From positions 1 to 64,000 of the forward strand of contig NZ_QPII01000019.1 in assembly GCF_003336675.1 (NCBI RefSeq): DNA of 64,000 bases. The letters are read 5' to 3'. Shown one piece after another: positions 44,426-53,919 of the stretch (the stretch's first letter is position 1; every line of letters starts with the position of its first letter). Both the position numbers and the translations under genes were made by a program. The notes below the pieces were generated by a model. That model did not search any database. It saw only the letters and a list, made by a program, of their open reading frames with translations, and had not been told where the DNA came from. This DNA is from Billgrantia montanilacus. GTDB taxonomy: Bacteria; Pseudomonadota; Gammaproteobacteria; Pseudomonadales; Halomonadaceae.

Positions 44426-45443
44426 GATGCTGAATGAAGCTGAGCCCGATAATTTCGCCCAGTTTCACTGGCACGGCATTGCCTATCATGCGTCCTGTTG
44501 TCTTGAAATGGATCTCGGAGCCAGGCTCCGTGAAGCGGTAATTCGCCGGGAAGCCCTGAAGGAACGCTGCCTCCCTGAGAGTGATGGCCCGATCCTGTTC
44601 AGGGTGACCGAATCGGCCGTTACCGAAGCCGTAGCAAAGCGTCGTGATAGTCGGGCTTGGTTTGTGCCACTCCATACGGCCATAGACGCTTGAATAGGTC
44701 TTTCCGCTGGTTTTCGTGTGGCACTCGGTCACGAGCTCCTCGGGCCAGTCTCGCCAGGTGCCGCCGGGCTTGGACGCTTTCATCCTCCTCATATTGAGTT
44801 CGGATAGCCTAGCTGCCTTATGAAAAGGGTCACTCTGGCAAGTTTCGCCTGCCGCGAGAGGGGGCATGTGGCCGATGGCATCCTGCACCGAGACTGGTGC
44901 CAAAAGGTGAGTCGGGGGAATCAGCGAGATCGGGCCGAGACGAGATGCCAACAGGACGTGGCGCCGACGATTCTGTGGTAATCCGTAATCTACGCATGCC
45001 ACAGGGCCGGCCCAGATATGGTAATCCTCGTCTTTGAGAGCGTCGACGAACTCATGGTAAATGGCGTGCTTGGTAACGTCCGGCACGTTTTCCATCGTGA
45101 CGAGTTCTGGCTGAATCTCACGGATGAGATGAGTAAAGGCTCCTAACAGAGGCCACTTCTTGTCAGTGGTAGTGTCCTTTCCCTGATTATAGGTCGAGAA
45201 AGGCTGACATGGGGCGCAGCCAGCCAGGAGCTTGGCAGCGTTTGAGTCTTGATACCAGGCGCCCACCTGCTCCGGTTTGGCCTTAGAGACATCCTCGTCG
45301 ACGAACTGTGCCCCGTTGTTCCACTCGTAGGCGAAACGACATGAGGCCTCGATGTCATATCCGGCGTGAACCCGGACACCGGCTTGGCGTAAGCCAGCGG
45401 TCAGGCCACCAGCTCCACAGAAAAGGTCTACGGCTTCGATCAT
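44361..45443 (-). CDS. dcm: DNA C5-cytosine methyltransferase
   Basis: The 360-residue protein has the ordered C5-methyltransferase motifs. Motif I is DLFCGAGGLTAGL near residues 5-17, motif IV is APCQPFS with the catalytic Cys near residue 79, and motif VI is MENVPDV near residue 128. Motif VIII follows as NRRRHVLLASR, and motifs IX-X include the late GNAVPVKLGEIIG. Between them lies a target-recognition region of normal length. ATG 45443 was chosen over the upstream GTG 45470. Its restriction partner in this locus appears broken, so it may be an orphan methyltransferase. The target sequence cannot be read from the protein. Confidence 0.92.
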   Translation of the reverse strand: MIEAVDLFCGAGGLTAGLRQAGVRVHAGYDIEASCRFAYEWNNGAQFVDEDVSKAKPEQVGAWYQDSNAAKLLAGCAPCQPFSTYNQGKDTTTDKKWPLLGAFTHLIREIQPELVTMENVPDVTKHAIYHEFVDALKDEDYHIWAGPVACVDYGLPQNRRRHVLLASRLGPISLIPPTHLLAPVSVQDAIGHMPPLAAGETCQSDPFHKAARLSELNMRRMKASKPGGTWRDWPEELVTECHTKTSGKTYSSVYGRMEWHKPSPTITTLCYGFGNGRFGHPEQDRAITLREAAFLQGFPANYRFTEPGSEIHFKTTGRMIGNAVPVKLGEIIGLSFIQHLKGMAQQVTDRTPAAAELPAL

Positions 45444-45508
45444 GTGCGCTTTGCTCCCATCATGCGCCACATTCTACATGCTTTTACTCCGTACCTCGAG
45501 GGTAAAAT

Positions 45509-45835
45509 CTAACGTAACAGGGTACGTAGCTCGTCCAGGGCGAGCCACGGGCGCTTCGCATGTACCATGTGATGACTGTTGGCCCACAGCAGAGCGAGAT
45601 CATCAAGCTTCGTTTTGTCACCGGGCTCCAGGGTGTGCAATGGTTGGCTGTGGTGACATTCGATGAAGCCATGCATCATGGGCGCCATCGGTGGCTTCGA
45701 AATCGAATCCGCACGTTTCGCAAGCGAGCCTACTTCTTTACTAGAGCGCTCTCGCTTTCTTTTTCCTGACCAGTGACGGCTTCCATTCACAATCTTTATG
45801 CAGGCGCGTCAGGATCCGGCCTTCCATTGTCGACG
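45509..45835 (-). pseudogene. Frameshifted HNH endonuclease
   Basis: On the minus strand one frame gives EGRILTRLHKD. A second frame gives RLACETCGFDFEATDGAHD. A third gives GFIECHHSQPLHTLEPGDK and on to the end at 45509. Together these form the tail of a McrA-like HNH enzyme broken by at least two frameshifts. The usual second Cys pair (CxxCH in relatives) is changed to WANSHHM, so metal binding is also lost. It lies beside the methyltransferase gene and was probably its restriction partner. Confidence 0.72.
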
Positions 45836-46065
45836 TCAGAGCTATAAGTCCGTAGATAGAGTGCGGACGGAAACTTGGACTACAGCGAGGCAGGCAGGAC
45901 AGGAGGGTGTGTGGGGGCAGCCCCCTGCCCGACCTGGTGATCATGGGGAACGTGCCGCGCCTCGAGAAGTACATGGCAATGCAGTACCCGTAGAGCTGGG
46001 CCGGGTGGTAGCCTAGAGCTTATGGTGACACTTGGAGACATCAGGCCCGAGAGATAAGGACACTT

Positions 46066-46617
46066 ATGTCGACTTCGATGAAAGGGCCGAAGCCATCTTC
46101 TCCTGATGTCGGACGTCGCATGCAGCAGACTCGGCAGAAAAACACCTCTGCCGAGATGGTGATACGCCGCGAACTCCATCGTAGAGGGCTGCGCTACCGA
46201 GTGGGGTACACCGTCTCGTCGAAGCCGAGACGTGTGGCGGATATCGTCTTCACTCGCCAGCGGCTCGTCGTCTTCGTCGACGGCTGTTTCTGGCATGGAT
46301 GTCCGTTGCATGGGACCTGGCCCAAGAACAACGCCGAATTCTGGCGAAACAAGATCGAGACCAATCGACAGCGGGATAGCGACACCAATCGTCGCTTGAC
46401 CACATTAGGATGGCATGTGCTCCGAGTCTGGGAGCATGAGCCGGCTGCCGAAGCCGCCGACCGCATAGAGCGCGAACTGAAAGAACTGAAGGGCGAGGCT
46501 GCACAATGCAGAGGGCAGTCGCCCGACACCGAAGGGGCATCACATGTCGGAAGTGTTGGAAGGGACAGCGGAAGTCGAAAGAGTGGCGGGGGTCCCCGAA
46601 CCGGGCCAACTGGTTGA
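46066..46617 (+). CDS. vsr: Vsr-type DNA mismatch endonuclease
   Basis: The 183-residue protein has the Vsr pattern: MQQTRQKNTSAEMVIRRELH near residue 19, RVADIVFTRQRLVVFVDGCF with the likely catalytic Asp59, HGCPLHGTWPKNNAEFW (zinc-site-like Cys/His), and GWHVLRVWEHE. Vsr cuts at T:G mismatches created by deamination of 5-methylcytosine, which fits the nearby C5-methyltransferase. Its last 74 bp overlap drmD in another frame. The extra tail (after about residue 150) is non-conserved and may just be a product of this overlap. Confidence 0.88.
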   Translation: MSTSMKGPKPSSPDVGRRMQQTRQKNTSAEMVIRRELHRRGLRYRVGYTVSSKPRRVADIVFTRQRLVVFVDGCFWHGCPLHGTWPKNNAEFWRNKIETNRQRDSDTNRRLTTLGWHVLRVWEHEPAAEAADRIERELKELKGEAAQCRGQSPDTEGASHVGSVGRDSGSRKSGGGPRTGPTG

Positions 46618-49600
46618 GGTCAGGCGTAGACAGTGGGTAGTGGCTGACGTCGTTCCCTCAGACATTGCAGGGAAGCGAAGGACTCAGCATCTCGTACTAC
46701 TGTCGTCCATCGAGGACGATGCCCTGGGTGACGAATTACAGGCCATTTGGGAGATCGAGCCCGGTGCTCATATCATCGAGCGTGCTGGGTTGCCGACGAT
46801 CACCGGACTGGATGATGCCGACACGCTCGAGGCCTTTCTGGATGCGGTACGTTGGGGCGCCGCTACGAATGCCGACAGGGGCTATCTCCAGGCGCCGTTC
46901 CGAAGCGGCGTAAGCATCGAGGACTTCCAGCTCGATCCCCTGGTGCGGGCCATCGACATGGCGCGAGTCAATCTGCTCATCGCCGACGACGTCGGCCTCG
47001 GCAAGACGATCGAGGCAGGTCTCGTCATTCAGGAACTGCTTCTTCGCCACCGCGCCAGGACCGTGCTGGTTCTCTGTCCGGCGTCGCTTCAGGAGAAGTG
47101 GCGCCAAGAGATGCAAGAGAAGTTCGGTCTCGAGTTCCGCATCGTCGACACCCCCTATCTCAAGAGACTGCGCCGCGAACAGGGCCTGCATGCCAACCCC
47201 TGGACCTCTTTCCCGCGCCTCATCGCCTCCATGGACTGGGCGAAACAGGGTGAGGGCCTTCGGCATCTTCGTGATGTTCTGCCGTTACACACCAGCTTCC
47301 CGCGGCACTTCGATCTCCTCGTCGTCGACGAAGCCCACAACGTGGCACCCACGGTCAAGCACTATGCCGTCGACAGCCTGCGTACACGGCTGGTGCGCAT
47401 GCTCACCCCCCACTTCCAGCACAAGCTGTTCCTGACGGCGACACCGCACAACGGCTTCACCGAGTCGTTCACCGCACTTCTCGAATTGTTGGACGACCAG
47501 CGCTTCGCCCGCAACGTGGAGCCGGACGAGTCACGACTCGCCACCGTCATGGTGCGTCGCCTGAAGTCGGAGCTCGTCCACCCCGATGGGCGTCTCATAT
47601 ACGCTCGCCGACGCCTCGAGGCACTGGAGGTCCCCTATACCCCAGACGAGCAGCGCACCAGAAAACTGCTGGACCGGTATATCGCCAGTCGAGAGTCAGG
47701 CGAGGCGGGGGATCGTTCTGCGCAGCACTTCGTACATCAACTCCTGAAGAAGCGTCTCACCTCCTCCACTGCCGCATTCGGTTCCACGCTCGCCAAGCAC
47801 GTCGACACCATGGAGGGGCGTGATGGCACCGGCGAAGAGCGCTCGAACAGGCTTGATGCCGGCATCCTCCGCCGAGCGATCGCCCGCACCGAGGAGGACT
47901 ACGCCGACGATGGTCAGCGTGACGCCGCCGAAGCGGAAGCCCTGGTCGAGGTCGATCGTCGGAGCCGCCCCCTCGATGACGAGGAGCGCGAGATCCTTCG
48001 CGAGCTCATGCAGTGGGCCCAGAACAATGCCCACCGAACTGACAGCAAGGCGACAGCCATCATCGACTGGCTGGAGAGCCACATACGACGCGATGGCACC
48101 TGGTCGGATGAGCGAGTCATCCTGTTCACAGAGTATCGCGACACCCAACGCTGGCTTCAGCAGATCCTCTCCGCCCATGGTTTCGGCGCCGAGCGCATGG
48201 AACTGATCTACGGCGGCATGGACACCGATGAACGTGAGCAGATCAAGGCTGCGTTTCAGGCTCACCCCAGCGAATCACCCCTGAGGATTCTCCTGGCCAC
48301 GGATGCGGCCTCCGAGGGCATCGACCTGCAGAACCACTGTAGTTTGATGATCCACGTCGAGATCCCCTACAACCCCAACGTCATGGAGCAGCGCAACGGG
48401 CGGATCGACCGTCATGGACAGAGGGCCGACGAAGTCCGCATCTGGCACCCCATCGACGCCAACGGCGAGGTGGGGGCGGACATCCTACGTGCGCTCAACA
48501 AGTTAGAAACCATGCGTGCCGACATGGGCAGTGTGAATCCCGTCATCGCCCCACAGCTGCCCGCTCTTCTCGAGGGACGAATCAGCGAACTCGACACCCA
48601 GGAAGCCGAGGTCCGTGCCAACAAGAGTCGGCATCTGATCAAGTCGGATCGGGATCTTCGCGAGAGGATAGCCAAGCTGCACGAGCGCATCGAGGAGACA
48701 CGTCGGGAACAACACTTCGATGCCGAACATATCGAGAGGGCAGTACGAACTGCGCTTCGCATCGCCGAGAAGCCCGATCTGGAACCGACCTCTCTCGAAG
48801 GTGCACCGGAGGGCAAGGTGTTCAGGCTTCCTCGACTCTCGGGTAGCTGGGCACAGGGGCTGGAGGGTCTGCTGCACCCCTTCACCAAAAAGCTGCGACC
48901 CATCACCTTCGACCACGACGTCGCCAAGGGGCGTGACGACGTGGTTTTGGTGCACCTCAACCATCCGCTGGTTCAACTGTCGTTGCGTCTCCTGCGCGCC
49001 CAGGTGTGGGAACGTGACGACGTCAAGCGCCTCGAGCGAGTGGCTGTACGGGCTCTGCCCGACGATCGGCTGGAATCCCCCGCTGTGGCGGTGGTGTCTC
49101 GGCTGGTGGTCACCGGAGGGCAGCATCATCGCCTTCACGAGGAGCTGACCGAGGCAGGAGGCTACCTGAGGTCTAATGGCTTCAAACGCGAGGACCGTGT
49201 CACCACCGTTCGCGCCTGGCTCGATGAATCTCGACCGGCAAAGGTGTCGGAGGACCACTTCCTGGCCCTCCGTGAGCGATTCGAGCAACAGCGAGATGCC
49301 GTCATGGCGACCGTGGAGGCACGCTCCCGTGACCGTCTGCGATACCTGACTAATACCCTGGAGAAGCGCAAGCAGCAGGAGATCGACGACATTCGGCAGG
49401 TTCTAGACGAACTCCAGTTGCACCTCGAACAAAAGCTTCACGGAAAGGGCGAGCCAGAGCAGTTGGACCTCTTGAGTGAACCGGAAGAGAGACAGCTAAA
49501 GATAGATCGTGCGGCTCTTGAGGCAAGGTTGGAACGATTGCCTGCGGAACAGGCGAATGAAGTCCGAGCCATCGAACGTCACCACGCCGACCCCGCAGAG

Positions 49601-49666
49601 CGCACCTTTCCCGTCGCCGTCATTTTCTTGATACCCGAGTCACTCGCCAAGGAGGTCGAGGCATGA
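46544..49666 (+). CDS. drmD: DISARM class 1 SNF2-like helicase DrmD
   Basis: The 1040-residue protein is an SNF2/SWI2-type helicase. An N-terminal region with VPEPGQLVEVRRRQWVV (residues 17-33) precedes Walker A DDVGLGKTIEAG (148-159), LLVVDEAHNV (DEAH at 262-265) and LTATPHNG. The C-terminal helicase half has ATDAASEGIDLQ and QRNGRIDRHGQ. A coiled, charged C-terminus follows. DrmD is the hallmark of class 1 DISARM, a phage-defence system. It overlaps vsr by 74 bp and drmMI by 4 bp. Confidence 0.93.
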   Translation: MSEVLEGTAEVERVAGVPEPGQLVEVRRRQWVVADVVPSDIAGKRRTQHLVLLSSIEDDALGDELQAIWEIEPGAHIIERAGLPTITGLDDADTLEAFLDAVRWGAATNADRGYLQAPFRSGVSIEDFQLDPLVRAIDMARVNLLIADDVGLGKTIEAGLVIQELLLRHRARTVLVLCPASLQEKWRQEMQEKFGLEFRIVDTPYLKRLRREQGLHANPWTSFPRLIASMDWAKQGEGLRHLRDVLPLHTSFPRHFDLLVVDEAHNVAPTVKHYAVDSLRTRLVRMLTPHFQHKLFLTATPHNGFTESFTALLELLDDQRFARNVEPDESRLATVMVRRLKSELVHPDGRLIYARRRLEALEVPYTPDEQRTRKLLDRYIASRESGEAGDRSAQHFVHQLLKKRLTSSTAAFGSTLAKHVDTMEGRDGTGEERSNRLDAGILRRAIARTEEDYADDGQRDAAEAEALVEVDRRSRPLDDEEREILRELMQWAQNNAHRTDSKATAIIDWLESHIRRDGTWSDERVILFTEYRDTQRWLQQILSAHGFGAERMELIYGGMDTDEREQIKAAFQAHPSESPLRILLATDAASEGIDLQNHCSLMIHVEIPYNPNVMEQRNGRIDRHGQRADEVRIWHPIDANGEVGADILRALNKLETMRADMGSVNPVIAPQLPALLEGRISELDTQEAEVRANKSRHLIKSDRDLRERIAKLHERIEETRREQHFDAEHIERAVRTALRIAEKPDLEPTSLEGAPEGKVFRLPRLSGSWAQGLEGLLHPFTKKLRPITFDHDVAKGRDDVVLVHLNHPLVQLSLRLLRAQVWERDDVKRLERVAVRALPDDRLESPAVAVVSRLVVTGGQHHRLHEELTEAGGYLRSNGFKREDRVTTVRAWLDESRPAKVSEDHFLALRERFEQQRDAVMATVEARSRDRLRYLTNTLEKRKQQEIDDIRQVLDELQLHLEQKLHGKGEPEQLDLLSEPEERQLKIDRAALEARLERLPAEQANEVRAIERHHADPAERTFPVAVIFLIPESLAKEVEA

Positions 49667-52600
49667 GCGAACGTCACGACTGGCTGAATTTGATTGAGGT
49701 GTCCGGCCCCTTCCTGAGCATCCCGGTGCTGGACGAAGCGTTCCCGCAGGGACTGGAAGGACGCGACAAGCGCGATGCGGCCCGGCTTCGCCAAGCCTAT
49801 GACGAATGGCGTGAGGCCGTCGACGTCGACGATCCGAGCCTGGACGAGCTTCATCGAGCCTGGGTGGACGAGGTGTTGGCGACGGCGCTTCAGATGGGTG
49901 ACCAGGACCTCTGCCGCGGAGACCCGATCGGTCACCCCATGCACGTCTCGCTGCCGGAGCATGGCGTCACGCTGACGCCGGACATCGTGCTCGTGAATGT
50001 GAACGACACGGACAAACCCCTCCTGCCGATGTTCGTCGAGCCCCCCAATGCGTCACTCGACGAGGTCGTCCATCGAGATGGTTGGGTGGCCTCTCCGGCC
50101 GAGCGCATGGTGCAATACCTGCGTGGTGTCGACTGCCCCATCGGCCTGGTCACCAACGGCGAGCGCTGGATGCTCATTCATGCGCCGGCCGGCCAGGTGA
50201 CGAGCTTCGTCAGCTGGTACGCGCGTCTCTGGAGCCAGGAGCCCGATACTCTGCGTGCCTTCGTTTCGCTGCTGGCCGTACCTCGTTTCTATGGTCCCGA
50301 GGAAGGGCAATTGCCCAGCCTCTTTGCCAAGTCCGAGAAACATCAGGACGAAGTCACCGAAGCTCTGGGCGATCAGGTGCGCACAGCGATCGAGGTGCTG
50401 ATCCAAGCCATCGACAAGGCCAACCAGGATCGTAACGGGAAGCTGCTGGAGGACGTGACGCCTCAGGATCTCTACGAAGGCGGCCTCACCGTCATGATGC
50501 GGCTCGTGTTCATCCTCTCGGCAGAGGAGCGAGGGCTGCTTCTGCTGGGTAACACCACCTATGACAATCACTATGCGCTGTCGACCTTCCGGCAGCGCCT
50601 GCGCCGGGTGTCGTCCAATGCCCACGAGCTCCTGGAACGAAGACATGCCGGCTGGTCCCGGCTGTTGGCACTGTTCCGTGCCATCTACGGTGGCATCGAA
50701 CACTCGGATCTGCGGTTGCCCGCCATGGGGGGGTCACTCTTCGATCCCGATCGCTACCCGTTCCTCGAGGGGCGGGGCACAGGCTCCAACTGGCTCACCG
50801 ATGCAGCGGATCCGCTGCCCATCGACGACCGCACCGTGTTGCTCATGCTTGATGCGATCCAGAGTTTTAAGGGGCGCACGCTCTCCTATCGTGCTTTGGA
50901 CGTCGAGCAGATCGGCCACGTCTACGAGGGCCTCTTGGAGCGTACCGTCAGACAAGTCGATGAGGTCACGCTAGAACTACGGGGCTCCTCCAAGATCAAG
51001 TCGCCGAAGGTGACGCTACGTGAGCTCGCCGAAGCTGGGCTGGACGGTCATGAGGCTCTGATTGAGCTTCTCGGTGAGCGGACGGGGCGTAGCGTTTCGG
51101 CATTGAGACGAGATCTTCAGCGGTCTCGAGATGATCGTCTGTCCGCAGCGCTGCTGACGGCGTGTCGAGGTGATGTGGATCTGCATGAGCGGGTTGAGCC
51201 CTACGTACACCTGATGGCACTGGATCCCTGGGATCACCCCAGGCTCTATCACCCGGGAACCTATGCCGTGGTAATGGGCAATGATCGCCGCGAGACCGGG
51301 ACGCACTACACGCCGAAGAGCCTCACCGAGAAGATCGTCCACGAGACGCTCACCCCGGTCGCCTACGACGGCCCGGCGGAGGGCAAACCGAAGGAGGAGT
51401 GGCGGCTGAAGTCCCCGGCAGAGCTGCTGGACCTGAAGGTATGTGATCCAGCCATGGGGTCGGGCGCCTTCCTCGTCCAGGCCTGCCGCTGGCTGGGGGA
51501 GCGGCTCGTCGAAGCCTGGAGTCAGCCCGAAGCCTCGGGTGGTGTCGTCAGCATCGACGGCGAGGTGCTGGAGAGCTCTGGAGAGAGTGAGCTACTGCCA
51601 CGGGATGCCGAAGAACGCACGGTGATCGCCCGCCGGCTCGTCGCCGAACGCTGCCTCTACGGCGTGGACATGAACCCGCTGGCGGTGGAACTCGCCAAAC
51701 TGTCGATCTGGCTGGTAACTCTGGCTGAAGATCGACCATTCGGCTTTCTGGACCACAACTTGCGTTGTGGCGACAGCTTGCTGGGAATCCATTGCTTGGA
51801 TCAGCTTAACGAACTTTCAATTGTGCCTACAGGGAAGGGGCAAAAACGTTTGTTTGGGCAAAATATTGAAAGGGCAGTTCAGGATGCAATGGAGTTGCGG
51901 AAGCGACTGCGGGCAATTCCGATCCGTGACATCCACGATGTTGAAGCAATGGCTCTGATGGATGCTGACGCACGGCGAAGGCTTAGGGTTTCGGAGAGTA
52001 TTGCCGATTCATTTATTGCAGAAGTGTTTTTTTCTTCAGGTAGTAAGAGTAAGCTTAATGATAAAATTGAGTTGCTTTCAGTCGAAGCTGGAGAAGCTTT
52101 GGCGGGTGATGAAGATGCTCTTGCTTCCATCTCTAGTCGATCAGATGAAATATTAAATAATCACCTTATGTGGACGCGAGATCCATTTCATTGGCCGCTA
52201 GAGTTCCCGGAGGTATTTGTCAGGCCAGTGCCGGGGTTTGATGCAATTGTTGGCAACCCACCTTTTCTGGGTAATCGGCTATGGAAGGGTGCAATGGGTG
52301 AGTCATTGCAATGGCAGTGTCGGATGGTGCTGGGAGAGCCACCAGGAAAGATTGACTTATCTGTTGTTTTTCACCGCCGAACGAATGATCTCCTTCGTCA
52401 AAAAGGCTGTTATGGGTTGCTTGCAACCAACAATATTGCAGAAGGAAGTGCAATTGATGTTGGTTTAGGTTTTATTGTCGGAAATGGAGATATTTATTAC
52501 GCAAGAAGGCGGATGCCTTGGCCAGGAACAGCGGTTGTTGAAATTTCTATTGTTTGTTTTTTTAAAGGCGATTGGGGGTCTTTTTGCGAATTGGATGGGG

Positions 52601-53919
52601 CTAAAGTTGACTATGTTAGTGCCAGGCTAAAGGGCGAAGAAAAAAATAGCTGGATTCCTGTAAAGCTGAAAGATCCTCTCTTTTCCTTTGAGGGTGTAAA
52701 CAATAGTCAGGGCTTGGCGTTTGTTGTTAAAGAGGGAGATCCATGGTTTAGTTGCTTAAAGAGTGAGAAAGAAAGCCTTTTGCGTCCTTATATAAGTGGT
52801 GATGATATAACAGGCTCAGCCTTGACTGTCGTGAAAAGGTGGTCTCTAGATGTTGGTGATATGCAGCTGAGCGAGATAGCCGAGCGCTGGCCAATAGCTT
52901 ACAGCTTTCTTGAGACAGTGGTTAAGCCAACTCGGACCGAGGAGGCGTTAAAAAGTTACAAGGGACTGTCAGAGCGATGGTGGCAGTACTGGAATCATCG
53001 TGCTGATTTGATGCGAAAGCTGCGCAAGAAAGACTTTTTTATAGCATATTCGAAGAATACAAAATATCCGGTTGGGATCATGGCTCCATCAGAGTGGATT
53101 TATACAAACAAGGTTCTTTTAATGGGGTTTGAGCGAGGAGATATTTACGCAATTTCGCTTAGCACGGGGTTTCGTGATTGGGTTGAGTACTATAGTGGCG
53201 GTACTCTCTTGGGGATTTTTTCTATTTCTATTGGTGAGGCTTTGGAGCGATTTCCTGTTCCGGATAATAGTGTTTCTGATTTGGGTGTTGATGCATCAAA
53301 AGAATTTAATGATCTCGTGGTCGAGTACTGTGCCTCTAATAGTTGCGGGCTTACTGGTGTGATGAACTTAATTAACTCTCCAAGTGTTAGTTGTAAAGAG
53401 GTTGCCAGACTTCGCGAATTAATAGATTTGGTGGATGGCGAGGTGCTAGCTGCATATGGGTGGAGAGATGTGCAGTCAGAATATGGGTTTAATAAAAAAG
53501 TTAGGGGGTCTGGAAAAGTTGATTGGTGCTGGAGTCTGGGTGAGGATGCATCTAATGAAATAATGAAACGATTGAGGTCTTTTAATCATGAGAAATATGA
53601 GCAAGCCTTGTTGCAGAAAAAAGGTGATGACAGTTCTTCTGTTCGGACTTTGGCTATAAGTAGCCCCCGGAGTGATGAGCCTTTTGAGCCTGTCCAGCCT
53701 TCGTTTGACTTAGATGGGGCAAATGAGCCTAGGGACCTCGTGTTGGATTTTTTAAATAATCACCACGGCTGGTACTCCAAATCGCATATCTTGGCGGCCA
53801 CTGGCATTTCTATCAGCCACTGGAGCTCTACGATACGAGACCTCGTTGATCAAGGACTCGTTGAGCGCCATGGCGAACGCCGTGGCGCTCAATACCGTGC
53901 CATGAGAAATGATTCATGA
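49663..53919 (+). CDS. drmMI: DISARM class 1 DNA adenine methyltransferase DrmMI
   Basis: The 1418-residue protein has an N-terminal domain of about 550 residues of uncertain function. Methyltransferase motif I CDPAMGSGAFLVQA is near residue 595 and motif IV VGNPPFLGN near residue 863, marking an N6-adenine enzyme. A target-recognition section follows, then a C-terminal winged-helix-like end (residues 1365-1418). In DISARM this enzyme marks host DNA as self. Base composition changes within the gene: about 51800-53740 is AT-rich with a different codon style, while both ends are GC-rich. It is coupled by 4-bp overlaps to drmD and the next gene. Confidence 0.93.
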   Translation: MSERHDWLNLIEVSGPFLSIPVLDEAFPQGLEGRDKRDAARLRQAYDEWREAVDVDDPSLDELHRAWVDEVLATALQMGDQDLCRGDPIGHPMHVSLPEHGVTLTPDIVLVNVNDTDKPLLPMFVEPPNASLDEVVHRDGWVASPAERMVQYLRGVDCPIGLVTNGERWMLIHAPAGQVTSFVSWYARLWSQEPDTLRAFVSLLAVPRFYGPEEGQLPSLFAKSEKHQDEVTEALGDQVRTAIEVLIQAIDKANQDRNGKLLEDVTPQDLYEGGLTVMMRLVFILSAEERGLLLLGNTTYDNHYALSTFRQRLRRVSSNAHELLERRHAGWSRLLALFRAIYGGIEHSDLRLPAMGGSLFDPDRYPFLEGRGTGSNWLTDAADPLPIDDRTVLLMLDAIQSFKGRTLSYRALDVEQIGHVYEGLLERTVRQVDEVTLELRGSSKIKSPKVTLRELAEAGLDGHEALIELLGERTGRSVSALRRDLQRSRDDRLSAALLTACRGDVDLHERVEPYVHLMALDPWDHPRLYHPGTYAVVMGNDRRETGTHYTPKSLTEKIVHETLTPVAYDGPAEGKPKEEWRLKSPAELLDLKVCDPAMGSGAFLVQACRWLGERLVEAWSQPEASGGVVSIDGEVLESSGESELLPRDAEERTVIARRLVAERCLYGVDMNPLAVELAKLSIWLVTLAEDRPFGFLDHNLRCGDSLLGIHCLDQLNELSIVPTGKGQKRLFGQNIERAVQDAMELRKRLRAIPIRDIHDVEAMALMDADARRRLRVSESIADSFIAEVFFSSGSKSKLNDKIELLSVEAGEALAGDEDALASISSRSDEILNNHLMWTRDPFHWPLEFPEVFVRPVPGFDAIVGNPPFLGNRLWKGAMGESLQWQCRMVLGEPPGKIDLSVVFHRRTNDLLRQKGCYGLLATNNIAEGSAIDVGLGFIVGNGDIYYARRRMPWPGTAVVEISIVCFFKGDWGSFCELDGAKVDYVSARLKGEEKNSWIPVKLKDPLFSFEGVNNSQGLAFVVKEGDPWFSCLKSEKESLLRPYISGDDITGSALTVVKRWSLDVGDMQLSEIAERWPIAYSFLETVVKPTRTEEALKSYKGLSERWWQYWNHRADLMRKLRKKDFFIAYSKNTKYPVGIMAPSEWIYTNKVLLMGFERGDIYAISLSTGFRDWVEYYSGGTLLGIFSISIGEALERFPVPDNSVSDLGVDASKEFNDLVVEYCASNSCGLTGVMNLINSPSVSCKEVARLRELIDLVDGEVLAAYGWRDVQSEYGFNKKVRGSGKVDWCWSLGEDASNEIMKRLRSFNHEKYEQALLQKKGDDSSSVRTLAISSPRSDEPFEPVQPSFDLDGANEPRDLVLDFLNNHHGWYSKSHILAATGISISHWSSTIRDLVDQGLVERHGERRGAQYRAMRNDS

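Noticed and set aside
45833..46065. Short frames and a gggggc-a-gccccc hairpin between the HNH relic and vsr
   Set aside because: A protein-like tail (LPDLVIMGNVPRLEKYMAMQ) is visible but has no start or family. It is too short to call, and the hairpin has no T-tract.
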